Positions 1 through 5,772 of a stretch of 8,473 bases of DNA are shown here, in pieces. The position numbers and the translations under genes are program-made. Below the pieces are notes generated by a model. It did not search any database. It saw only the letters and a program-made list of their open reading frames with translations, and was not told the DNA's origin. The stretch comes from Burkholderiaceae bacterium. GTDB taxonomy: Bacteria; Pseudomonadota; Gammaproteobacteria; Burkholderiales; Burkholderiaceae_C. Numbering within the stretch: position 1 is the stretch's first letter; each line of letters opens with the position of its first letter. The stretch spans positions 1 through 8,473 of the forward strand of contig JAISNB010000029.1 of the NCBI GenBank assembly GCA_031276435.1, written 5' to 3'.

Positions 1-71
1 ATGAGAACGGGCTGTTGCGCAGAGGCGGCGATGACTTCGGTTTCAAAGTTTTGGATCGTGACGTCGATCAT
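1..71 (-). CDS. Thioredoxin-like protein (CnoX/YbbN or TrxA type), N-terminal fragment
   Basis: Only the first 23 codons are inside the window; the gene runs off the left edge. Read from the ATG at 71 on the minus strand, the protein begins MIDVTIQNFETEVIAAS and continues AQQPVL. This is the typical start of a thioredoxin fold: the first beta strand, then helix 1, then the strand that leads to the WCxxC active site, which would lie just outside the window. In Burkholderiales a longer thioredoxin-domain co-chaperone with TPR repeats (CnoX/YbbN-like) often has this N-terminus, but the domain architecture cannot be seen here. The gene is divergent from purE with 56 bp between the two starts. Only a weak GGAA lies upstream as a possible ribosome site. 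The family call is from recognition of a short N-terminus. Confidence 0.6.
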   Translation of the reverse strand, partial: MIDVTIQNFETEVIAASAQQPVL

Positions 72-127
72 GGTGTTCCAGTACAGGCAGAATTCAGGGT
101 AACAAAGGCCATTGTGCAATACCTCTT

Positions 128-637
128 ATGACCGCAGCATGCATCGGGGTGGTGATGGGTTCCAGCAGCGACTGGGAGACCATGCAGCCCGCAGTACAGA
201 TTCTTCAGCAATTCGGCATTGCCCATGAGGCGCGTGTGGTGTCCGCGCACCGCATGCCCGACGAGATGTTTACCTACGCCGAGAGCGCGGCGGGGCGCGG
301 CTTGCGCGCCATTATTGCGGGTGCGGGCGGCGCGGCGCATTTGCCGGGCATGCTGGCGGCCAAGACGCTGGTGCCGGTGCTGGGCGTGCCGGTGCCGTCG
401 CGGCATCTGGACGGGGTGGATTCGCTGCACGCCATCGTGCAAATGCCAAAGGGCGTGCCAGTGGCCACTTTTGCGATCGGGCAGGCGGGCGCGGCCAACG
501 CGGCGCTGTTCGCGGTGGCCATGCTGGCGGCCAGCGACGCGGCGCTGGGCGCCCGGCTGCAAGCCTGGCGCTCTGAGCAAACGGCGGCGGCGCGCGCCAT
601 GACGCTGCCGCCCGTAGCGGCGGAGCTGGCGCGATGA
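128..637 (+). CDS. purE: N5-carboxyaminoimidazole ribonucleotide mutase (class I PurE)
   Basis: PurE moves the carboxyl group of N5-CAIR to C4, giving CAIR for purine synthesis in the cytoplasm. The 169-residue product has the usual length of a bacterial class I PurE and carries all the family landmarks: VVMGSSSDW at residues 8-16, SAHRMPD at 39-45 with His41 equivalent to the catalytic His45 of E. coli, AGAGGAAHLPGM at 64-75, and GVPVPS at 86-91. It overlaps purK by 4 nt (ATGA), so the two are co-transcribed and probably translationally coupled, which fits PurK supplying its substrate. The ATG at 128 is the only in-frame start that fits the family, yet no Shine-Dalgarno precedes it. A leaderless transcript is possible: a weak CAATAC -10-like box lies at 117-122. 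Confidence 0.97.
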   Translation: MTAACIGVVMGSSSDWETMQPAVQILQQFGIAHEARVVSAHRMPDEMFTYAESAAGRGLRAIIAGAGGAAHLPGMLAAKTLVPVLGVPVPSRHLDGVDSLHAIVQMPKGVPVATFAIGQAGAANAALFAVAMLAASDAALGARLQAWRSEQTAAARAMTLPPVAAELAR

Positions 638-1860
638 GGCGCCAGGCGGCAGCGGCTGCCGCCGCCTGGCCCGTTCTTGCGGGCCGCGCCGCGCAAGGTC
701 ACGCGGTGACACTGGGCGTGCTGGGCGGCGGCCAACTGGGCCGCATGTTTGTGCATGCCGCGCAGACGCTGGGCTATGCCGTGGTGGTGCTCGATCCAGA
801 CCCGGCCAGTCCGGCAGGCCAGGTGGCGCAGCACCAGATCCAGGCCGATTACCTGGACGCCGACGCGCTGCGCGAGCTGGGCGCGCGTGCGCAGGCCATT
901 ACCACCGAGTTCGAGAACGTGCCCGCGCGGGCGCTGGCCGATCTGGCGCGGCTGCGGCCAGTGGCGCCGTCAGCCGATGCCGTGGCCATCGCGCAGGACC
1001 GGATTGCGGAAAAAGCGCACTTTGCCCGCTGCGCCGCGCAAAGCGGCGTCGCGCCCGCGCCGTATGCGGTCATTGAGCGCGCGGCCGATTTGCAAGCCAC
1101 CGCCGCACTGCTGCCCGGCATTTTGAAAACCGCGCGCCTGGGCTACGACGGCAAGGGCCAGGCCAGCGTGGACAGCGCCGCTGAACTGGCCGCGGCCTGG
1201 CACAACCTGGGCGGCGTGCCCTGCGTGCTGGAGCGGCGTCTGCCGCTGGCGCAGGAATGTTCGGTGATTGTGGCGCGCGGGCGCGATGGCGCGGTGGTGC
1301 ACTTTCCACCGCAGCGCAACCTGCACCGCGCGGGCATTCTGGCGGTCACTGAAGTGTTTGCGGGCAACCTGCCCGACGGCGCGGCCAGCCAGGCCTTGCG
1401 GGCCGCTGAAAGCATTGCCTGCCAGCTCGATTACGTGGGCGTGCTGTGCGTGGAATTCTTTGTGCTGCATGACGGCGCGCTGGTCGTCAACGAGATGGCG
1501 CCCCGCCCGCACAACAGCGGGCATTACACGGTGGACGCATGCGACTGCTCGCAATTCGATTTGCAGGTGCGCGCGCTGGCGGGGCTGCCGCTGACGCAAC
1601 CCAGGCAGCACAGTGCGGCGGTCATGCTCAACCTGCTTGGCGATCTCTGGCTGCGCCCCGATGGCAACGGCGACGGCAGCGCCGAGCCGCCATGGGACAA
1701 GGTGCTGGCGCTGCCCGGCGCGCACCTGCACTTGTACGGCAAGGCACACCCGCGCCGCGGACGCAAGATGGGGCACCTGACCATGACGGGCGCCAGCGCC
1801 AGCCAAGCGCGCGCTGGCGCCTTGCGGGCCGCGCAAATCCTGGGCATCGAGCCTTTCTGA
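634..1860 (+). CDS. purK: N5-carboxyaminoimidazole ribonucleotide synthase (PurK, ATP-grasp)
   Basis: PurK joins bicarbonate to AIR at the cost of ATP, making the N5-CAIR used by PurE. From the ATG at 634 the product has 408 residues. The N-terminal pre-ATP-grasp domain shows LGVLGGGQLGRM at 27-38. The ATP-grasp core includes GYDGKGQ at 170-176, the VLERRLPL strand around 198-205, and NEMAPRPHNSGHYT at 286-299. The C-terminal lid has YGK at 368-370 and RKMGHLT at 377-383. Start choice: ATG 634 has GGAG 8 nt upstream and overlaps the purE stop. However, the first 24 residues are Ala-rich and resemble no PurK, and GTG 706 has AAGG 7 nt upstream and would start the protein at VTLGVLGGGQLG (384 aa), closer to family length. 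I keep 634 because of the coupling context; 706 is a serious alternative. Followed 20 nt later by the Sua5-type gene. Confidence 0.95.
   Translation: MRRQAAAAAAAWPVLAGRAAQGHAVTLGVLGGGQLGRMFVHAAQTLGYAVVVLDPDPASPAGQVAQHQIQADYLDADALRELGARAQAITTEFENVPARALADLARLRPVAPSADAVAIAQDRIAEKAHFARCAAQSGVAPAPYAVIERAADLQATAALLPGILKTARLGYDGKGQASVDSAAELAAAWHNLGGVPCVLERRLPLAQECSVIVARGRDGAVVHFPPQRNLHRAGILAVTEVFAGNLPDGAASQALRAAESIACQLDYVGVLCVEFFVLHDGALVVNEMAPRPHNSGHYTVDACDCSQFDLQVRALAGLPLTQPRQHSAAVMLNLLGDLWLRPDGNGDGSAEPPWDKVLALPGAHLHLYGKAHPRRGRKMGHLTMTGASASQARAGALRAAQILGIEPF
641..685 (+). repeat. Two adjacent strong hairpins at the purE-purK junction
   Basis: Just after the purE stop, GCCAGGC (641-647) pairs with GCCTGGC (664-670). 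The stem continues inward as 648-650 with 661-663 and 652-653 with 658-659, interrupted by one A-C mismatch: 12 pairs around a 4-nt loop. A second perfect stem follows, GGCCCG (668-673) with CGGGCC (680-685) around TTCTTG. The two share bases 668-670, so they compete. No U-tract follows, so this is not an intrinsic terminator. If purK starts at GTG 706, this is an intercistronic structure that could tune purK translation. If it starts at ATG 634, the hairpins fall in an N-terminal extension that has no homology. Confidence 0.4.
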
Positions 1861-1880
1861 AGCCCCGGAGTGCACCCCTC

Positions 1881-2867
1881 ATGACCACGCGCGACGGCAA
1901 AGACACGCAAGCCATTGCACAGGCCGTCGAGGCGCTGGCGCAAGGCGATCTGGTGGGCCTGCCGACCGAAACCGTGTACGGCCTGGCGGCCAATGCCTGC
2001 GACGACGCGGCGGTGGGGCGCGTCTTCAGCCTCAAGGAGCGGCCCGCCAACCACCCGCTGATCGTGCACGTGGCCCAGGCGCAGGATGTGCGCCACTTCG
2101 CGGCGCAAGCGTCCGACTTTGCGCAACGTCTCATGCAAACCTTCTGGCCGGGGCCGCTGACGGTGATCTTGCCGCGCCAGCCGCAGGTGGCTGCTGCGGC
2201 GGCTGGCCATCTGCCAACCGTGGCCTTGCGCTGCCCGGCGCATCCGGTGGCGCAAACCCTGCTGGCCGCTTGCGCGGCGCGCGGCATGCCCGGCCTGGCC
2301 GCGCCAAGCGCCAACCGCTTCGGGCGCGTCAGTCCCACGCAGGCGGCGCACGTGCAAGCCGAGTTTGGCCCGGCGCTGCTGGTGCTCGACGGCGGTCCTT
2401 GCGCCGTGGGCATTGAATCGGCCATTGTGGACTGCACGCGCGGCGCGCCCGTGCTGTTGCGACCGGGGCAGATCGATGGCGCGTTGATCGAGGCAGCGGC
2501 TGGCTGCGCGCTGCGCGCGCGCAGCGCCGCCGATGCACGTGCGCCGGGTACGCTGGCGGCGCATTATGCGCCCCAGGCCCGGTTGCGGCTGATGGACGCG
2601 GCGCAAATTCGCGCGGCGCTCGATGTGCTGGGCGCCGGGGCGGCACACATTGCCGTGTACGCGCGCGCGCCGGTGCGTGCCGCATCGCGGCGCGTCATCG
2701 TGCGGCGCATGCCGCAAAACGCGGCGGCGACGGCGCGGGAATTGTTTGCGGCGCTGCGCGAATTTGATGCCGCTGGCGTCAAACTGATTTGGGTGGAGGC
2801 GCCACCGCCCGAGCCGCCGTGGGACGGCGTGCGCGACCGGCTGGCGCGCGCCGCGGCCAGCGCGTAA
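1881..2867 (+). CDS. L-threonylcarbamoyladenylate synthase (Sua5 type, YrdC plus Sua5 C-terminal domain)
   Basis: Enzymes of this family condense threonine, bicarbonate and ATP to threonylcarbamoyl-AMP, the donor for the t6A37 modification of ANN-decoding tRNAs. The 328-residue product is the long Sua5 form rather than the short TsaC/YrdC form of about 190 residues. The YrdC domain covers about 10-200: GLPTETVYGLAANA at 26-39, LKERP at 51-55 followed by NHPLIVHV at 57-64, FWPGPLTVIL at 88-97, APSANRFGRVSPT at 141-153, and LRPG at 193-196. The linker APGTLAAHYAP at 221-231 is the Sua5 hallmark that closes over the active site. The remaining 100 residues form the Sua5 C-terminal domain, ending in EPPWDGVRDRLARAA. 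The ATG at 1881 is preceded by GGAG (1867-1870, 10 nt). The gene lies 20 nt after purK, so it probably shares the transcript. Gene symbols tsaC and sua5 are both used for such proteins. Confidence 0.95.
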   Translation: MTTRDGKDTQAIAQAVEALAQGDLVGLPTETVYGLAANACDDAAVGRVFSLKERPANHPLIVHVAQAQDVRHFAAQASDFAQRLMQTFWPGPLTVILPRQPQVAAAAAGHLPTVALRCPAHPVAQTLLAACAARGMPGLAAPSANRFGRVSPTQAAHVQAEFGPALLVLDGGPCAVGIESAIVDCTRGAPVLLRPGQIDGALIEAAAGCALRARSAADARAPGTLAAHYAPQARLRLMDAAQIRAALDVLGAGAAHIAVYARAPVRAASRRVIVRRMPQNAAATARELFAALREFDAAGVKLIWVEAPPPEPPWDGVRDRLARAAASA

Positions 2868-2962
2868 GCGAAGCGGCTTGCGCCCTGCCAGGAGCGGCGG
2901 GCGGCGCGGGGTCGTTAAACTTGCCCGGATCAGAATTCTTGCCTGGCTACGGAGATATTGGA

Positions 2963-3868
2963 ATGACTGCAATTTGGACGCGCCCTGTGGCGGCGCTGGC
3001 TTTGATGGGCGCCCTGACCGCGCTGCTGCCCGCCTGCGGCAGTTCGGTGGTCGACCAGCTTGAACCCACGCGCATCCTCTCGGTGGGCGACGGAATGGCC
3101 GACGTGGGACAAAACGGCTACCAGTTCACCGTCAACGACGGCAGCCGCAACTGGACGCAAATTCTGGCGGCCAACTTTGGCCTCACGCTGAGCGCGGCCA
3201 GCGCGGGCGGCTGGAGCTACGCGCAGGGGCATGCGCGCGTCGAAAGGGCCGACGCCACCAGTGGCCTGAACGCGCCCAGTGTCAAAAACCAGATCGACGC
3301 CTTGCTGGCGCGCATCGTGTTTGAAGAAAAAGACCTGGTGCTGGTGGGCGGCGGGCTGGACGACATTGTTGACGCCGTGACCGCCACCGGCATCAGCGAT
3401 GCCACCACGCAAACCGTCAGGGCGGCGGGCCGCGCCCTGGGCGCGCAGGTGCGCCGCCTGGTGGAAGCGGGCGCGCCCTACGTGGTGGTCTCCGGCGTTT
3501 ACAACCTGGGGCATTCGCCCTGGGCGCGCGAGCGGGGCCAGGCGGGCGACATCGAGCGGCTGAGCACCGCCTTCAACGACGCGCTGCTGCTGTCGATCAC
3601 CGATTTGAGCCAGCACGTGCTCTATGTGGACGCGGCGCTTTTCTTCAACCTGATCTACAACAACCAGTACACCGTCAGCAACGTGGACGATCCGGCCTGC
3701 ACCACGCCAACGGCGGCAACCTGCACGCCAGAGACTATCGTTGCCGGAGCTTCTTACGGCAGCTACATGTTTGCCGACAAGCTGTACTTCACGCCCGGCG
3801 TGCAAGGTCTGTTTGCCAACGACGGCTACGACCAGAACGCCTACACCCGAATCCGCGACCGCTGGTAA
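2963..3868 (+). CDS. GDSL/SGNH-fold lipoprotein, apparently without the catalytic residues
   Basis: A 301-residue protein with a lipoprotein signal: Arg7, a hydrophobic stretch 9-22 and the lipobox LPAC with Cys25, so it is probably anchored in the outer membrane facing the periplasm. The order of motifs follows GDSL/SGNH hydrolases: ILSVGDGMADVGQ at 38-50 (block I), SAGGWSYAQGHARV at about 80-93 (block II), LVGGGLDDI at 127-135 (block III), and FADKLYFTP at 270-278 (block V). At each catalytic point the residue differs: Ser is Gly44 in GDG, the GxND Asn is Asp133, and the DxxH His is Tyr275 (Asp272 remains). Two Cys, 246 and 254, sit in a loop and could form a disulfide. The ATG has GGAG 8 nt upstream. 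It follows the Sua5 gene by 95 bp and converges on metW. Inferred role: a binding protein or pseudo-enzyme; residual or altered activity cannot be excluded. Confidence 0.8.
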   Translation: MTAIWTRPVAALALMGALTALLPACGSSVVDQLEPTRILSVGDGMADVGQNGYQFTVNDGSRNWTQILAANFGLTLSAASAGGWSYAQGHARVERADATSGLNAPSVKNQIDALLARIVFEEKDLVLVGGGLDDIVDAVTATGISDATTQTVRAAGRALGAQVRRLVEAGAPYVVVSGVYNLGHSPWARERGQAGDIERLSTAFNDALLLSITDLSQHVLYVDAALFFNLIYNNQYTVSNVDDPACTTPTAATCTPETIVAGASYGSYMFADKLYFTPGVQGLFANDGYDQNAYTRIRDRW

Positions 3869-3905
3869 CGCGCAGCCGCCGCGCGCGCGCCGCGCCGCAA
3901 AAAAG

Positions 3906-4496
3906 TCAGCGCCGCGCGATGCGGAACACCGCGGTGCTGCTGCGCAGGTTGGCAAGCCAGCGCACTTCGCGCTCGCCCTGCACGCCAAAGGCATCCAGAA
4001 TGCGCAGATTGTTCTTGCGCGCCAGCGCGGCAAAGTCGCAAAACGTGCCCACACGGATGTTGGGCGTGTCGTACCACTGGTAGGGCAAATGGCGCGTCAC
4101 CGGCATGCGGCCACGCAGCACCGACAGGCGGTTGGGCCAGTGGGCGAAATTGGGAAACGCAATGATGCCCGTGCGGCCCACGCGCGCGGTTTCGCGCAGC
4201 ATGGTCTCGGCATTGCGCAGGTGTTGCAGCGTGTAGATTTGCAGCACCACATCGAAGCTCTGGTCGGCAAAGCCGCTCAGGCCTTCGTGCAAATTCAGTT
4301 GCAGCACGTTCACCCCTTTTTGCACGCAGGCCTGCACGTTGGCATCGTCGATCTCGATGCCGTAGCCACTGCACTGGCGCGCGCGCATCAGGTGCTCAAG
4401 CAGCGCACCATCGCCGCAACCCAAGTCCAGCACGTGCGCCCTGTCGGGCACCAGTTGCGCAACGACTTGCAGCAAAAACGGATCGCTCTCGCTCAT
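3906..4496 (-). CDS. metW: Methionine biosynthesis protein MetW (class I SAM-dependent methyltransferase fold)
   Basis: MetW is a 196-residue methyltransferase-fold protein found with MetX in many proteobacteria. It is required as a partner for homoserine acylation in several of them, while a methyl-transfer reaction has not been firmly assigned. Visible here: SAM-binding motif I VLDLGCGDG at 22-30, the acidic residue of motif II in GIEID at 46-50, LQLNLHEGL at 65-73, and the MetW-typical stretch RMPVTRHLPYQWYDTPNIRV at 130-149. Length fits the family. The ATG at 4496 overlaps the metX TGA (ATGA, 4-nt overlap), and GAGG at 4507-4504, inside the end of metX, is its ribosome site 7 nt away. It is therefore translationally coupled to MetX and under the same upstream control. 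The stop lies 37 bp from the stop of the convergent lipoprotein gene, with no clear terminator between. Confidence 0.94.
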   Translation of the reverse strand: MSESDPFLLQVVAQLVPDRAHVLDLGCGDGALLEHLMRARQCSGYGIEIDDANVQACVQKGVNVLQLNLHEGLSGFADQSFDVVLQIYTLQHLRNAETMLRETARVGRTGIIAFPNFAHWPNRLSVLRGRMPVTRHLPYQWYDTPNIRVGTFCDFAALARKNNLRILDAFGVQGEREVRWLANLRSSTAVFRIARR

Positions 4497-5632
4497 GCGC
4501 TCACCTCGATGCTCCTGAAATAGGAGCGAACAATGTCCAGATAACGCGCGTCATCGAGCAGGAAAGCATCGTGCCCGTGCGGCGCCTCGATCTCGGCGTA
4601 GCTCACCGCCTTGCGGTTGTCGAGCAGCGCCTTGACGATCTCGCGGCTGCGCGCTGGCGAAAAGCGCCAGTCCGTGGTAAAGCTCACCAGCAGAAAACGC
4701 GCCACAGCGCGCGCCATGGCCCGCGTCAGATTGCCGCCAAAGGCGTGCGCCGGGTCAAAGTAGTCCAGCGCCCGCGTAATCAGCAAATAGGTGTTGGCGT
4801 CGAAGTAGTCGCTGAACTTGTCGCCCTGGTGGCGCAAATAGCCCTCGATCTGGAACTCGATGTCCTGCGTGGAATAGCGGTAGCCGCTGGCGTGCCCGGC
4901 CACCGCGTCGCGCAACTGGCGGCCAAACTTTTCGTTCATCACATCGTCGCTGAGGTAGGTGATGTGACCAATCATGCGCGCGATGCGCAGGCCGCGCCGG
5001 GGCACCACGCCATGGGCGTAGAAATGGCCGCCGTGGAAATCCGGATCGGTCACGATGGCGCGCCGCGCCACCTCGTTGAAAGCAATGTTCTCGGCCGTCA
5101 GGTTGGGCGCGCTGGCAATCACCACGGCGTGGCGCACGCGCCCGGGAAACTGCAAGCTCCAGCTCAGCGCCTGCATGCCGCCCAGGCTGCCACCCATCAC
5201 AGCAGCCAGTTGCCCGATGCCCAGCGCGTCGAGCAGGCGAGCCTGCGCCAGCACCCAGTCCTCGACCGTGAGCACGGGAAAATCCGCGCCCCAGGCCTGG
5301 CCCGTGGCCGGGTTGATGTCGCCGGGGCCGGTAGAGCCAAAACACGAACCCGGGTTGTTGACGCCGATGACGAAGAACCGATGGGTGTCCACCGGCTTGC
5401 CCGGCCCGACCATGTTGCTCCACCAGCCCTCGCTGTCGGCCTGCCCCGCGTAGCGCCCGGCCACATGGTGCGATGCGTTGAGCGCGTGGCAGATCAGCAC
5501 CGCGTTGTCGCGCGCCGCGTTGAGGCGGCCATAGGTCTCATAGGCCAGTCGATACGCCGGCATGCTGGCGCCACTTTGCAGCGCCAGCGGCGCGTCGAAG
5601 TGCATGAATTCAGGCGTGGCGATCAGTGGCAT
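4493..5632 (-). CDS. metX: Homoserine O-acyltransferase MetX (probably O-succinyltransferase)
   Basis: MetX activates the hydroxyl of homoserine with an acyl group from acyl-CoA, the first committed step of methionine synthesis. The 379-residue alpha/beta hydrolase contains CHALNASHH at 48-56, NNPGSCFGSTGP at 92-103, the nucleophile elbow GGSLGG at 147-152 with Ser149, and the rest of the triad in FTTDW (Asp321) and PHGHDAF (His354). The region between the elbow and about residue 290 forms the helical lid. Start: an in-frame TTG lies 9 nt upstream, but MPLIATPEFMHF from ATG 5632 matches the usual family N-terminus. No Shine-Dalgarno is visible before this ATG. Proteobacterial MetX proteins paired with MetW are mostly succinyl-CoA users, so O-succinyltransferase is more likely than O-acetyltransferase; sequence alone does not decide this. 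Expression is probably controlled by the SAM-II riboswitch directly upstream. Confidence 0.95.
   Translation of the reverse strand: MPLIATPEFMHFDAPLALQSGASMPAYRLAYETYGRLNAARDNAVLICHALNASHHVAGRYAGQADSEGWWSNMVGPGKPVDTHRFFVIGVNNPGSCFGSTGPGDINPATGQAWGADFPVLTVEDWVLAQARLLDALGIGQLAAVMGGSLGGMQALSWSLQFPGRVRHAVVIASAPNLTAENIAFNEVARRAIVTDPDFHGGHFYAHGVVPRRGLRIARMIGHITYLSDDVMNEKFGRQLRDAVAGHASGYRYSTQDIEFQIEGYLRHQGDKFSDYFDANTYLLITRALDYFDPAHAFGGNLTRAMARAVARFLLVSFTTDWRFSPARSREIVKALLDNRKAVSYAEIEAPHGHDAFLLDDARYLDIVRSYFRSIEVSA
4511..4527 (-). repeat. Perfect hairpin at the metX-metW junction
   Basis: Within the last codons of metX, GCTCCT and AGGAGC form a perfect 6-bp inverted repeat around a 5-nt loop. In the mRNA it sits immediately upstream of the metW Shine-Dalgarno (GAGG at 4507-4504). 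It could tune coupling between the two cistrons or mark a processing point, but a chance structure in coding DNA is also possible. Confidence 0.3.
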
Positions 5633-5675
5633 GGCAAACAAAAACCGGCTTCGCCAAAGAGACGAAACCGGGCAT
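5610..5675 (-). CDS. Possible 21-residue leader peptide between SAM-II riboswitch and metX
   Basis: On the minus strand an ATG at 5675-5673 is preceded by GAGGG (5687-5683) with 7 nt spacing, the best ribosome site in the leader. The frame starts MPGFVSLAKPVFV and ends at TGA 5612-5610 after 21 codons, 20 nt inside metX in a different frame. The GAGGG is also the 3' end of the SAM-II aptamer, and the frame covers the whole terminator hairpin (5645-5671). A translating ribosome would therefore prevent termination and deliver ribosomes close to the metX ATG, which has no Shine-Dalgarno of its own. The peptide contains no run of Met codons, so classical codon-stalling attenuation is unlikely. 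This is inferred from signals, with no homology support. Confidence 0.35.
   Translation of the reverse strand: MPGFVSLAKPVFVCHATDRHA
5636..5671 (-). terminator. Intrinsic terminator (attenuator) directly before metX
   Basis: Minus-strand RNA: CCGGTTTCG (5671-5663) pairs with CGAAGCCGG (5653-5645), 9 bp with one G-U, around a 9-nt loop. It is followed at once by TTTTTGTTT (5644-5636). The U-tract ends 3 nt before the metX ATG, so transcription stopping here yields no metX mRNA. Its position in the 5' leader behind a SAM-II aptamer makes it an attenuator rather than the end of another gene. Confidence 0.75.
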
Positions 5676-5690
5676 TCGGCTTCCCTCTTT
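5656..5690 (-). promoter_or_regulatory. Antiterminator hairpin of the metX leader
   Basis: Minus-strand RNA: AAAGAG (5690-5685) pairs with CTCTTT (5661-5656), and GAAGCCG (5683-5677) pairs with CGGTTTC (5670-5664, one G-U). This gives 13 bp with a small internal loop and a 6-nt apical loop. It uses the 5' arm of the terminator (5671-5663), so the two cannot coexist. Its own 5' arm overlaps the 3' part of the SAM-II aptamer (AAAGAGGGAAG), so a SAM-bound aptamer should block it. This is the layout expected for a SAM-dependent transcriptional off-switch. Confidence 0.65.
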
Positions 5691-5735
5691 AGCGGTATTT
5701 ATCACGCGCCCGCAAGCAGGAAGCAAATCGGCGCA
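5680..5735 (-). promoter_or_regulatory. SAM-II riboswitch aptamer upstream of metX
   Basis: Read on the minus strand this segment aligns throughout with the SAM-II consensus: GCGCC-GATTT (5734-5725), a variable loop ending TTGC, GGCGC (5710-5706), then the invariant block GTGATAAAT (5705-5697), GCTAAA and GAGGG (5687-5683). P1 is GCGCC with GGCGC, extendable by a U-G pair. A pseudoknot P2 is available between CTTCC (5723-5719) in the loop and GGAAG (5684-5680) downstream. SAM-II binds S-adenosylmethionine and represses methionine genes, chiefly in alphaproteobacteria and some betaproteobacteria, with metX a classical target. The consensus is from memory; the match of separate conserved blocks in the right order and the gene context make the call strong. 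Confidence 0.9.
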
Positions 5736-5743
5736 ACCGCCGC

Positions 5744-5772
5744 AGTATAGCGCCGCCCGCAGGCCGCGCCAG
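5744..5772 (-). promoter_or_regulatory. Probable sigma-70 promoter of metXW
   Basis: TATACT (5749-5744 on the minus strand) matches the -10 consensus at 5 of 6 positions. With a 17-nt spacer, CTGGCG (5772-5767) is a weak -35. The predicted transcription start, about 5737, lies right before the first base of the SAM-II aptamer, which is how such compact riboswitches are usually placed and supports the call. Confidence 0.6.

Noticed and set aside
1..127. End of purC upstream of purE, as expected in some purine clusters
   Set aside because: The plus strand here has no PurC-like ending; the minus strand instead reads a clear thioredoxin-type N-terminus.
1524..2972. Very long minus-strand open frame (482 codons) opposite purK and the Sua5-type gene
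   Set aside because: It is a compositional shadow of high-GC coding DNA: Arg/Gln/His-rich product with no domain, directly antisense to genes with clear family motifs.
3869..3905. Intrinsic terminator between the convergent lipoprotein gene and metW
   Set aside because: A six-base A/T run is present (3899-3904), but for metW the U-run comes before, not after, the GC-rich stretch, and for the plus strand the run is A. No convincing hairpin with a following U-tract.
2930..4054. Long minus-strand open frame across the lipoprotein gene and the end of metW
   Set aside because: No recognisable domain and no ribosome site; it spans the convergent gene ends and overlaps two well-supported genes.
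5630..5641. TTG at 5641 as the metX start
   Set aside because: The ATG three codons downstream gives the family-typical N-terminus, and the TTG lies inside the terminator U-tract with no ribosome site.
4571..5692. Long plus-strand open frame opposite metX
   Set aside because: Antisense to the whole of metX, whose catalytic triad and motifs are intact; the product is His/Arg/Ala-rich without domain.
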